DNA from: Progne subis subis
Lineage: Eukaryota; Chordata; Aves; Passeriformes; Hirundinidae
DNA length: 64,000 nucleotides
Reading direction: 5' to 3'
NCBI GenBank assembly: GCA_022316685.1
Contig: JAKJHU010000046.1
Location: 7,911,001-7,975,000 of the forward strand
Positions 27,355-39,159 of this stretch are shown here, piece by piece. The stretch's first letter is position 1; every line of letters starts with the position of its first letter. A program made the position numbers and the translations under genes. The notes beneath the pieces are model-generated. The model was given only the letters and a program-made list of their open reading frames with translations. It had not been told where the DNA came from and searched no databases.

Positions 27355-27397
<43 letters not shown>
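27355..27397. repeat. Poly-T, 43 bases
   Basis: A pure T run preceded by a CT-rich stretch (TCTCTCCTCTCTGC). Antisense reading gives a poly-Lys artefact. Confidence 0.97.
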
Positions 27398-27398
<1 letters not shown>

Positions 27399-30300
27399 TT
27401 CCTCATATGTAGGAAGACAGAGAGGGTTTCAATATGTTTTATTCCAGATGGAGAGGAACCAACCCTCCACAGTGATGTTGTATTCTTATGCCATCTTGTC
27501 AAGGGGACTGGGACTTTCCAGCTTCTGACGGGCAGTGGGCTCAGGGTTAGCAAGGAAGTGTGAGTTAGAAGGAAATGAACCTTCCTGGAGCTCACAGCAG
27601 AATGACCTCCTTATAATGACCTAAACCTGCAGTGAGCCTCTTCCGGTGTGCAAGGTTAGCTGTTGCTGGAGGAGGTCACTGCACGTGCCAGAGACACAAG
27701 TGTGCCCATGGCTCAGTGGCCAGAGCTGGCACATCCTGCAGGCTGGAGGGACAGGGCATGTGAGGCCCCACTCAGCAGCCCCAGGGATCTACTCCATAGG
27801 AGGCTTTCCAGTACAGGCTCCATTGCAGGGAAGATGGGATTTACAGGCAGCCTATTTGTCAACACAAATTATCATTGTTAAGGTACAGGCTTCATACAGA
27901 CTGCACAGTCAGGCAGGCATTTCCTGACTTCAGCCTGCTCCTTCTCCTGATAGCAATGACAGCTCTTGGGACAATTACACAAGTGCTTTTGAAAAAAACC
28001 CAAACAAACAAGCAGAAGTGCAATGGAAAGTCTTTCAAGCCACTTCCATTCTAGTACTCAGCACAGGGAAGGTTATAAAAGCAGAATTTGTGATACCAGA
28101 AAGTTTCAATATCAAAATTCTTCTAAGAACCCCTTCTCTAAAAGTTCCATGGGAAAAAAAAAAAAACATGGGAAAAAAGAGAAAGCAAGCTTACAGTGAA
28201 ATGACTGGCTTACCTCTAGATGTACACAAGAACACACATTTAAAAAACACTAAATGTGCAGCATCAAAGCCAAAGTGTTAGAAAGCAGCATGAACTCAAA
28301 TACTGAAAAACAACATCAAAAGAAAGACCGAAGCTGTGAATGAAGGTTCCAAAGACAGCCTTAATTCTAACAGTTCGGTGCATTTGACTTTCAGCTTCAC
28401 TCACACTGTTTGAAAATGGTTGTCTTTTTTTGTGATAGCCCCTGGATTTCAAAAGACATTAAAAATAAAGATATTCTGTCATGTGGAACATGAAATATCT
28501 GGTTAATCAACAGCTTTGAGCATCTGTGATTCAATACTCAGATTTCTGACACATTACTGGAACAGCTGACAGCACTAATACAGTCATTTGTATAAGGACA
28601 ATATTATAAGTGAATAGCCATTTTACTAGTAGGTTTTTAGGTATTTACTGATGGCAGGGGAGTCACAAAGCTTGGCTTTCACACCCAGCTTGGAAAGACT
28701 CATGGACATAATTGTTTCACTTTCCTCTTCATCTACCCCAATGACCAACTTAGTCCCAGTTTGTTTCCTGCCTCAAAGTACCTCTTTTAAATTTTATTCC
28801 TTTCCTTCAAATTAGTCCCCAGGTCATCTTGCAGCCCCTTACTCACACCAGCCTCTCTCCTTCTGATCAGCTTGCTCCATTCAACTCAATCCAGTGCTAG
28901 AAGCTCTGTCGCCTTTTGATTTCTTCTAGCCCCGCATCTGTCTCCCTGATACGAACCAGTCAGTTCTCTCCTCCTTTCTATCATGATACCTCTGAAGGGG
29001 AGATAAACTGGAGCATTTGGCAAAAAAGATGAGAACCAAGGCCCTCTGTTTTCAATCCTAATCCTAGCTGAAGGCAGCTGAAGTGAATCATTTATAGGGC
29101 TGGGCCCCTAGAGCCCCTGGGGCCTGCAGCAGCAGCTGCACAAGATCAGTGAGCGTGGTCCCAGTTTGCATCCACAGCCTAAGAAGGGAGACATTTCACA
29201 GTAATGTATTGTGATATTTTTAGTGGCTAAATTATCTGTACTGAACCACTTACTTTATGGAAACGGCAAGAGATGCCCTTTTCTTATAATAGCCATACTT
29301 CTCAAAGTTTTCAAATAAGGGGCCTTGTAGACAGAACTATTACAAAATCACTGAAAGGTGTTATTGTGGGCAGACATTCTTTCATCAAGCCTCTTTGTTG
29401 AAAACATTGCAGCTGCTTTGGCTGAACTCTGTAAAATCATCCATCTGAGGGCAGTAATTGCTGAGGGCATAAATCAAACTAAATACTTAACTTTCAGCTA
29501 TGTTCTAATTAGAGGAGAGCAAGGTCTTGCAATGGAAAGAATCAGGGAATAAGTGACTGTAACTGCTTACAGCTCACTAACAAATGGGCTAACAAAAGAA
29601 AGTAGTGTGAGAAGAATATGAATAATGTGTTTTATTGCTTTCTTTTCCCCAGAATTCCCCCTAGTCCCAAAATAAACTCCTCCTGCTGCTTTCTTCAGGT
29701 GTTATTGAGTACCCAGGAAAGAATGAAAACACTGACTATGCTGGAGAATCTTGCCTGGCAGTGTGCTGCAGGTTAAGACAAACAGCTGAAGCAGAGTGAT
29801 GGGCTGATGGGAACAAGTCAGTCATTTTGTTGTTCAGACTGCAAGGCACTACAAAATTCAAACAGATCAAAATGTAAAGAGACAGCAGTACCTACGGGGT
29901 ACGCAGACACCGTGTTTACAAAGAACCCCTTACCTCAGAGTTGGCCAGCTGCACTTCAAGGCAGGATATTCATTTGAGGTTGAATTGCTCTGGAGTTTAT
30001 AAATTTCACCCTACAGAGAATTGAGCCCTCTAATATTGTCCTGAATTCACTGATGCTTACTTGGTAAGGCTCCTGAAAAAACTCAAGTAATAGGCTGGTC
30101 AGGTAAGGGAATAGGGATTCATTTGCACCTTCACAGACCTCCTAACAGAGAGCAAAAAGCCATGGTTTATAGTCAAAGTAATTTGTAGAATAAGTTTTCT
30201 TCTTAGCTATTCAATTGCAAATTAGAACATAGTCAACTGCGCACAGCAAAAAAATCCCAAACAACCAAACCAAAAGCATCTTTCTTTGTGGAGTTAACTA

Positions 30301-31349
30301 AGCAAGTAAAAGCTGCCTAGAGCACCAAGTTACTACTGAAACTCAAGTCAGCCAGCCAGCCCTTAAACTCAGCCAATGAATCCTGATTGATCCAGCTGCA
30401 TTTTACAGCTTCTTTTCGAATTGGAGGATGCTGCTACAGGAACTTGAATGTATTTTCTGGCAAGGAAGCTGCTGAGCTGCCAATGTCTTCATAAGCCTGA
30501 CATTTCTTTTCATAGGCAACAAAAGCTCAGTGGGAGTACAGGTGGTCTCCTTTTACTTGTTTCCATGCAAAGAAGATCCTATGATAAAAAGGTTACTTGC
30601 CTGATTGTGATGACAGCTTTCTTTTTCCCAAATAGTGAAATGTCGGATAATCTTTTCATTGTAAAAAGGCATATAATCTACAGCGGAAGCTACTTTGGAA
30701 TATGTGGATTTGAAATCAGCTTTGTAAGCCTTAACAGTGTCTGCACAAGAGCAATTTCAGATCTTCAGGCATCCAGGACACTTAGTTCCATGTCTCCACA
30801 CATAACCGATCTGAAGCATCCTTGTAACAGAGCTTACAAAGAGGTTTTCTCCAGCTTGGGCTTCTCTGACTAGGTTGTGCTGTTTCACTCATTTCAGCCA
30901 ACCAGGAATTTTAGATCAGCTAATTCTGCCTGGGTTTACTTGGATTTGGTAGCTATCTGTAGGCAGCAGACTTACTAGGCAGGTGCTTTAGAGAGATGGA
31001 GGGAGGAGGAGTTAAAACTGCTTAGATCCACTTCCATTATATTTTTCTGCCTTCAATGCTTAGTGTTCAAGTGGGGGCTGCCCAATTGCCTGTGTTGTCC
31101 ATCAAAGGTGGCCTTGACTTTGCTTTGGTTCAGACAGGATGAATGCTTTATAGCCCCAGTGAAGCTCCCGTGGTGGGCTAACATCTGGATACGGTGCTCA
31201 GAGGATAGCTGGCAGGCAGCTGTGTGGTGAAGGAGAACAGCTGTTTATGGCCACTGACAGTGACTGCTCAGTCACATCAGTGCAGACACAATCACCAGAC
31301 TTCTTGGGAACAACACATATGACCAGACATAATGTGCAAAAATGTATGC

Positions 31350-31355
31350 TTTATT
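31350..31355 (-). terminator. Candidate distal poly(A) signal AATAAA
   Basis: On the minus strand AATAAA is followed within about 15-20 bases by TTTTTGCACATT (a possible CA cleavage site) and then GTCTGG and TGTGTTGTT, a G/T-rich downstream element. Of the hexamers 3' of ADGRA1 this has the best context. Use would give a 3' UTR of about 3.4 kb. Confidence 0.35.
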
Positions 31356-31914
31356 TTTACACCCAAATTCGTTATATGAGACTGGGTAGGAATTCTTCTC
31401 ATAAACAACCTATGTGACTTCAAATTCAGTCATGAAAACTGGAATTTCTATATGCAGAGAACAACACCACAGCAAGAGCATATTTTTATCCTGGTAGCAG
31501 CTATTCAGATTTCTGTTGATTGCATCATTTTCCAAAAATTATCTTTTTTTGGATGAAATTCCTCTTGCTTAATCTTGGACAGAAAGTGAACAGTAAAGTC
31601 TGTTCAACCATTTTTTTTATCATCAAGGAATCACCAAAACTAAAACTGATTTTAAAATACGTTATATGTTTCCATGAGGAATTTACTAGGACAATACTTC
31701 CCTTATACTCTGGTTACTTCATTAACTTTATTTTTATAGGGAAGAAAATCAGGTAAAGCAGTAATGGTTCACTGACTATAATTGACCAAACCCCACAATA
31801 AATCAAAACCAGACTTCCAAAGTATTGAAATTATCTCATTTATCTTAAGGAAAAAAAAAGTCAAAAGCATAAAAAGCATTTTGGTCAAATTTGATGGTAC
31901 AAAACATTTTTATA

Positions 31915-31920
31915 TTTATT
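31915..31920 (-). terminator. Candidate internal poly(A) signal AATAAA
   Basis: A canonical hexamer on the minus strand, in very AT-rich sequence, about 2.8 kb after the ADGRA1 stop. The context is weak, so it may be chance. Confidence 0.2.
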
Positions 31921-33280
31921 TAATATTATGTCTCCTACTCTGTAGATATACTGTATATTTTCTGAAAAAAAAAATAATATGCAGATTATTGCATAACACA
32001 TCTCTTCCAAAGTAGCCCAGAAATATTCACTAAATTAATTTTTAAAGCAATAAGAAAAGTGTTTTAATATTTTACGTTTGAATTCCAGAGAGTTTTATCA
32101 TTTAAGATATTCTGTGGAAAGCAGCACCTACTTACTTTTTTGTAAGCCGTTGTGAAGATGGAATTGCCTCTCAGACAAAATAGGAGAGGTGATTAAAACA
32201 CAAGCTGAATAAAGAAGCTTACTGAGTGGATTCTTGCAGAGTGAGTATTTCATCTTGGCTCTGTGTGTGTGTGATATTTTGCATAATGGTCTACAGACGT
32301 CCTACAATTTTACTGTTACAGAATATACATATACTTAGTGCTGAGACATAGAGAAGTGGATTTCACATTATGCTTATTTAGGGCTCAATGTCTATGTGGA
32401 ATGAGTGAAAGTAATATTAAAAGAAAACAGTTATGAAACAGAAAATATTCTGGTATGCAAACAAAGAAAAATACTGTATTTTAGTTTAGAGACAGTTCAA
32501 GCATATACAGCATATACATAATAAAGCTCAGTGTTTTGTCTTTTTTCTTTTTTGTATTAGCTAAAGAAGCAGTCATGAAACTGTTGAATATTGGCTTAAA
32601 ACTTGACAACCACCTAGTGCATTCTTCTTGCTCACCTTTTAAAAATACACAATCTGAGATGGATACATTGCACTGCTGGAGTTTACAATATATATTTCAA
32701 ATTTACAAAAATACAGAAAAACAAGATTTCTTGCACTCAGATACTGAGCATTAACCCTTTGAGTACTAATTCCCACCTGCAACACTGCAGAACACATTCA
32801 TCTGACTTCATGTTTTTATAACATTCTAACAATTATAATTGTCATCTTTATGTACACTATTAGGAAATTTATTCCTACATATTAAAAAAAAAAAAAAAAA
32901 GGAAGAAGGTAGAGTCTTATAAATTGCTAATAACAGAAAAATATAGGGCTGAAGTATGGTGATGATTTCTGCCACATATATACAGAGAATCGCAGACTGA
33001 TGGTCTCTCAATGGAATTTTCTATTTCCTCTCTGCAGTAATTACATAAATCTGTGTGAAGACATCACAGCGAACTTTCTTGTGTGGCTATCTTGGTTTAG
33101 GGCAAATTTGGGAGGAAACCTCCGAATGGGAATACAGAACATACAGATTTGTGCTTTTTCTCTCATTTCTGGATGCACTGTTCACTTTCCACTGTGGACA
33201 TTTTCCTCACAGCTCTATGCTCCCATTCACTTTCTGAAATCTATTATTATTCTGTACTCTTCCTATTTGTAAAAAGCAGT

Positions 33281-33286
33281 TTTATT
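33281..33286 (-). terminator. Candidate proximal poly(A) signal AATAAA
   Basis: The first canonical minus-strand hexamer after the ADGRA1 stop, about 1.4 kb downstream. Use would give a shorter 3' UTR that keeps the Pumilio-type word at 33643 and loses the one at 32977. Confidence 0.3.
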
Positions 33287-34718
33287 TCATACAGGGATCA
33301 TTCTGATGCAGTTCTGTACTATGAGTTGATGCTTTGTATCCAGATGTTCATGGAAACATGAAAAAAATCTTGCCAAGAGCCTTGTTAATAGACAATGCTA
33401 CTGACCCTGGAATGCCCTACAATTCAGCAGAAATCATGAACATAAAGAACCTCTCTGAAGGTCAAATTTGCATTAAAGGATTAAGACAATCTGAAGTTTG
33501 CTAGGGGAAGAAATGGGTTTTCAGAAAGCAAGTGGTGAAATTAAGAGATGGATTCTAAGGAGTGTTTTTAGAAAATTACTGAACTTCCTCTTTCCTGACA
33601 ACTCTGGACTACATTGATCATGTAACTAAATAGACGATATCATATATACAGTATCTCTGAACTAGAATAAGCTACTTTTAAGAAAATAATTGTAGTCCTC
33701 AAAGAGTTAATGATGAAACTGCTCTACCTTAACAGACGTGGAAAGGTTACCGTGGAACAGCTTACAGATTTGTTTAAAAGGCATACTTTACAAAGAAGTG
33801 TAAAACTTGTTGAGACAATTGCTATTACACTGCACAGTGCCACATACAATGAGTAGTGCATGCTCCGTAAAGACATTAGAGTGGACCCTTATCAAAGCTA
33901 TCATATAACCTTATACAAAGGATTGTGCCACTTAAACTAGTGCAGAGTGATTTTTTTCCTGTAGATTTATAATGCTCTAGATTAATATCAATAGGGTTTT
34001 TCACAGCCTTGTACCACACTTTTTTTTGTTCTTTTTTTAAACACATGTAACACTAGAAAACAGCAAATGGTATATCCTGACATATGTCATGCAAAATACA
34101 ACCAATACAGCACCAAAGATGTAACAGAGACATTACCTAGCACTTCTCTCCAACAAGAAAAAGGACAGAACAGAGACTGTACATTACATGACTTTACAGG
34201 CCATATGCTACAGAAGGTTTTTAGAGGCAGTATCACTTTTGTATATCTAAAAAGCTGCAGTTTTATAAAATCCTGTTTAACATTTCCACCATAGCCACTT
34301 TGGATTAAAATCCATGGCACAGTAATAATATTTTTCTACAAAAATAAATAAGTAAAAGTTCAAGATGCTGATATGTTTATAAAAAGTGTCTGAAGTTACT
34401 ACAGAAAAAAAGTGAAAACCATGAATGAAAATAATGTTTCTAAAGAAATGTCATTCTGTATAACAAAAGGATATTGCCTCTCTTATTCAATTGTCTAGAA
34501 CTTCATTTTCTTATTATCTTTCAGAATAATTTTATAACTCTTTTAAAAATAACTTTACTTTAAACTGTCGCTATCCCTCTTTTTTGACTCTTACAAAGAA
34601 AATGAAAAGCTGTACAATTTACTGATGGGCTACACAAACATATCACCATACTTATTTTGGAATAAAAACAAAGATAATGATGGTTTAGGGCAAAAAACAC
34701 ATTATGATGGCCCACGAA

Positions 34719-35940
34719 CTACACAGTAGTTTCATTTTTCCAAGGGCCAGTTTTGATATTTCCTGTACTATCTGAGCTGTATATCATGGCTTCATGCATG
34801 TTTCCCTTGAGAATTCCGTTGTGATTTGTTGCATTAAATGGCAATGACTGTGTCCGTGGGTGCATTTCAAAGTGAGCTGGGTGGTGCACAGCGTCACTGT
34901 CTGGCATTTTACCACAACTGTAAATTACAGTACTTGCGTCGCTACTTTCGGGCTGGTTGACGGTAGGGTATGGATCGCTCTTTGAGCAGCAAGCCCGTCG
35001 GTGACCCGACTGGCTCTCGTGTGTGCTGTGGGGACTGTCTGTGTGGGAGCTGTGGATGCTGCCGTCAATGCTCGAGGGGATGTGATAGGCGTACTCTCTT
35101 TCCCCTGCAGACCTGTGCCGACTGAAGTAACGTGGCTTAGTTCTGCTTTTCAGACATCTATGAATGTGCATGTTGGGTCTGAAGGTTCCCTCGTTGTGGA
35201 CGTGAATGTGAGCTTCGTCATCAAGCAGCTGATCACAGTGCATTTTTGCACAGCATGGCGTCACGGGCGACAGGCAGTTAACGTGGTTCTGGACTGCTTG
35301 CAGGTTAGTGAGCTTGCAGTGGCTCGCTGCTGGGTGATTAAACACAGCCGACTTGTTGGGACACGGCGATTCCTGCAGACAAGGTGCATGGACTTGAGTG
35401 TCGCCGTTGACGTTGATCTTTGGGCGCACGTTAACCTGCACAGAATAGGTGTTTCTTTTGGACGGGCAACAGGACCACCAGCAATGCCACACATCATCTC
35501 GCTTTGCACAGTGATGGATCAGGATGAAAAGCCCCAAGGTCACACAGAAGGCTCCATAAAGACAGCTGAATATCATATCCAAGAAATGACCTTGAGATAC
35601 TGCAAGTGCTCCAAAGGTCCAAGTGGCAGTAAACAGGAACAAAGTGAATGCTGCGGCTCGAAGCTGAGCCTTAAATGAATGCTCATTTTCCAATAAGGAA
35701 GAAGAAATCATGGGGCAGGTTGCCTGGGGAACGGACGCGGAGTCTGTAATATGACCACGGCCCATGTCAGTACTTGGCATTCTCTGCGGGTCTTCTGCCT
35801 TTTCCTTCAGCTCGTACTTGCGCTCAGGATGCCGCTTCAGCTGCACGTAGGTGCAGAGAAAGTAAACACAGGTCACCAGCACAATGAATGCCACCGGCCC
35901 GTAAAAAGCACCAAGACTGGGCTCCCAGGCCATCCAGCAA
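34719..35940 (-). CDS. ADGRA1: ADGRA1 (GPR123) last coding exon: TM5-TM7, cytoplasmic tail, PDZ ligand
   Basis: This exon encodes 406 residues and a TAG stop at 34719-34721. It carries the end of the second extracellular loop (CWMAWEPS, with the conserved loop cysteine), TM5 (about residues 91-114 of the 487 encoded in the window), a long third intracellular loop, TM6 (about 174-196), TM7 (about 201-223) and a tail of roughly 260 residues ending ETTV, a class I PDZ ligand. The tail identifies the paralogue: from memory, [24 protein letters not shown] and [10 protein letters not shown] match ADGRA1 and not ADGRA2 or ADGRA3. The acceptor is a pyrimidine-rich tract then CAG, with the first exon base at 35940. 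The previous exon's TA plus T restores Tyr. ADGRA1 is a brain-enriched orphan receptor of the plasma membrane that lacks a large adhesion ectodomain; its ligand and signalling are poorly known. Human ADGRA1 is 560 residues, so about 70 lie outside the window. Confidence 0.97.
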
Positions 35941-38900
35941 CTGAAAACACAAAAAGAGAGAGTCAAGAACATCTCAGAGCCCACGTTAGATGTGGTGGAC
36001 AATTGACTGTTGTCTAACTAGTATGACACGACAGTATCTCAGAAGTTCAGCCTGTGGACAGAGGGAGCCTGTCTTTAATATTAATTAAGCTGAGGCATCA
36101 CATTTCAATTTTTTTATAGACTAGAATATATGGTATAATTTACTAATCATTAAAACTGAAAATTTCCAAGAAATGTAGGTCAGTTTAGACTCCAGAACTG
36201 CAGTGAAGTATGAGACCATTTATGTCAATCCTTTTTTCTACTATTAAAAATGTTAGCACTAATACTTTGATTTAAAAGCAAATGGGGCAGAGTTTATATA
36301 CTCTATGTGAGCAATAGGAATGTACAGATTCCAGTGGTTTGTACCAATGAACATTTTGACAAATTCTTAAGGCTGAAGATTGTTCTTACAGAATTTTCTT
36401 GCAAGAGAACACCCTGAGTACCAAGAGAGGCTGAAAAAAGGCTTCCAGTTGAACTGTCACCATTTTCTGCACCGAGCAGACCACAAATATTTGCCATTTC
36501 TGATTTCTGCACTGTTTCTAGAGTTCCTGAGAGAACAGCCATGTCAATTCAAATGTCCTCAGAAAAATTAGGGAAACTGATGGTCTCTTTGTGATGTGTT
36601 AGTAGCATAATATCATTGTAGCATGATCATGGTTTGCTAGGCTTTAAATAATATAATCATAACTGTTTAAAGTAGCTCACAGGCCAGCATGAGTCTGAGA
36701 AGACTGCTTTAAGTATCTGATCAAACACAGACAAAGAAAACACGAATGAAACCCTAGACGGAAACCGGCAAAACATGGGTTAGAGGGAGAAGGAATATTT
36801 GCCTCATTTTGACTCTTCTCTATGATCTGCTTTTAGCCACGGTTACGGACAGAGAACTGAGCTGGCAGTATAGCCTAGTACAGCTGCTACTAGGTTCTTA
36901 TATCCTAAATATTGCATGGATTTCTGGAAAGAGGAATAAATTATTTTATCTCTTGGACTTGGACAAGAAGTAATGGGCTTAAACTGCAGCAAGAAAGATC
37001 TAAATTAGATTTTTTTTACAAGTTTCTTAGCTGTTAGGACAATTAGGATAATAAGCTGTTGGAATGAAATGTGGTCTATCCATTATGGGAGCATTTAAAG
37101 TACCTCAGATAAATAACTGTCAGGAATGGTTTGGATATAGCTAATTTCCCACTGGGTCAGAAAGACATACCAGGTGATATGTCATGATGATTCCAACTCT
37201 AAAAGTGACACTGTGTGACACTTCATATTCATTTAGGCATGTGTGATTAGTCGCTGTTCCTCCAGTTCCAGTGAGGAAACTTCTGATATCAGATTCTTGT
37301 CTAGCCAGGAATTATCTACAAGTTACTATAAAAAGGGCAGAATGACTTTTTCTCCCAGGCTGAGAACCTCTCAGCTAAATAGAGACAGTCCCACTGGGCC
37401 TTACAGCAAGAAACTGCATAATAATGACTTTGAATTTTTGGAATCTGAACCTTAAACAGCAACATGCACACATGTACTAATGAACTTAGAAACACTCTAA
37501 AGAGTATATAATTCACAGTTAGACAGGCACAAGAAAAGATTCCCTGAAAGATATTTGTAAAAACATAGGTAAATTACCTCCTATATTTAATTGGGTAAGC
37601 AGAGAACACAAAGCTACGTGAATACTTGAAATCCATTTGAATGTTGCATATTTGATGCAAAGTGGAGAGTGGAACGCTCCCAAGTGGAACAGTCTCATGG
37701 GATGCTGTTATTTCAAGTAGAATCACATTGTGGATCACTTATAAAATCTAATCTTTAAAAAAAAATTCAAGTTTGCGCATCTACATTTACTTTACTAATA
37801 CCATAAAAAATGAATAAGGCACATAACTCACTATGCTGCCATTGAATTAGAAGCTTTTTACTCAATCTTATAACCATTCCTCATCTGTCCCTTGTTTTCT
37901 GTGCACACTGTGGCACCAGGTATTGGTTTGCTACATTAACATGATTAAAGAAGTATAACCCCAGTAACTGCACCAAAATGAAAAATGTCTCATATTTATG
38001 AACATAAATAATAGAGCTTTATAATACATGTCTGATTAGAAACTGGCTGTTTAATTGGATAAATTTGAATAAATAAATATGAGTTGAGCCCTAGGCAGTA
38101 CACAGAGTTAGCCATGGTATACACTGGTTTTTTATTGGAATTTCAATTTCAATTACCTATAAAAATGTCTTTAAGGAGCCAGATGCTCACTTATGAACCA
38201 TTCTCCTTGGCTGCCACTTCTCATGCCCAGAACATAACCAGTTTCAAATGTGTTACAATAGATGCTCAAAGCAGTAACTAAGAGTGACGTCCTCTAGAGC
38301 ATTAGTGCTGCCAGAGTACTAAAATATCCATTAGTGTGCCAGTCACTGCCATGCTGATCTGCTAAACACACTGTATTTAACTTTGCAGTTTAATTCACTT
38401 TCTGCTATGCTTTTACAGAAAGATTTACTGTACTTATGGATACCTCATGCTTCATGCCAAGAATTAGGAATTAATAACAACGTGATGCCTGGTGAGCTTG
38501 TGGAGGTCTACTGAAACACCCACCTACACACAAGGACATGAAAGGATTATGACAGGATTGCCAGGCATTGTGACTGGAACATTTCCAGGTGGTGAAAATC
38601 CAAAATATTTGGGTTTTAATGGAGGAACTGGAGTGGAAGAAATGGGAAGGGATTTTTACTTGTCCTTTTCTTGCATCATTATTTTTAAATTGCTCTAAGT
38701 TGCCAGAAGGATATCAAATCAAGGTAGATAATGAAATTAAAATATTCAAATAATTAATAGATGCATTAGATATGATATTCATTAGGTATTTTTAATATCT
38801 TTCACTTATTCAGATGTAAATGAAGAGTAATTTTGTAAATTAAAGGCGACTGTATTGCCAGTAATGGAGTCAAATTGGTGGAGGTGAAGCAGCAAGCTCC

Positions 38901-39063
38901 AGATTAAGACATTGCTCCTTCACAGCTAATATTTAACAAAATTTCGTAACAGGTATCATCCCAAATTGCATGTCTGTACCCTTTATGAAGTCAGCTACAT
39001 TTATTTGGATAAGAAAGAGAATATGTTTTCCTTAAAAGTTTTATGACAATGGTTTATACTTAC
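35941..39063 (-). other. ADGRA1: ADGRA1 last intron (phase 2)
   Basis: A 3.1 kb intron bounded by GTAAGT (39063) and CAG (35941). It is ordinary AT-rich sequence with only short ORFs. I see no repeat of recognised family and no exon-like stretch in it. Confidence 0.85.
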
Positions 39064-39159
39064 TATGGTGCATTGCCTTCAATCCCATAATTATTGATAT
39101 TGGTTGCTGCTGTAATCCCACATATAATGAACGGAACTCCACCACTAATCAGGTAAAAT
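39064..39159 (-). CDS. ADGRA1: ADGRA1 internal exon: TM4 and second extracellular loop
   Basis: This 96-base exon encodes 31 whole residues plus two split codons. It starts with [18 protein letters not shown] (TM4) and continues as [13 protein letters not shown] into the second extracellular loop. The acceptor is CTCTCAACAG before A at 39159, and the donor is TA|GTAAGT at 39063. The first base completes AG|A (Arg) with the upstream exon, and the last two bases complete TA|T (Tyr) with the downstream exon, so both flanking introns are phase 2. An initiator ATG can be read upstream in this frame at 39278, but those codons are intronic. The Gly-Val-Pro core and the Asn-Tyr-Gly loop fit the ADGRA subfamily. 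Confidence 0.95.

Larger units (their letters stand above)
14081..31329. other. Intergenic, repeats only
   Basis: Holds the homopolymers, microsatellites, hairpin and possible enhancers listed separately. Frames up to 141 codons (30448-30873) occur, about what chance gives in a window this size. I recognise no exon of a neighbouring gene; in human, KNDC1 lies on this side of ADGRA1, and its exons are not visible here. Confidence 0.5.
31330..34718 (-). other. ADGRA1: Probable ADGRA1 3' UTR and 3' flank
   Basis: The stretch after the stop codon has no convincing reading frame and is AT-rich (over 3 kb). Minus-strand AATAAA hexamers lie at 33281-33286, 31727-31732, 31915-31920 and 31350-31355. 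The last is followed by a GU-rich stretch, so I took it as the outer limit. Two Pumilio-type TGTATATA words lie at 32977-32984 and 33643-33650. The true 3' end cannot be fixed without transcript data. Confidence 0.4.

Noticed and set aside
30448..30873. Plus-strand ORF of 141 codons
   Set aside because: No recognisable domain, no splice or promoter signal. One or two ORFs of this size are expected by chance over six frames in 64 kb of AT-rich DNA.
35001..35678. Plus-strand ORF of 225 codons
   Set aside because: It lies wholly opposite the ADGRA1 last exon. The minus strand is clearly the coding one, with conserved TM segments and tail motifs; the antisense frame is open because of codon bias.
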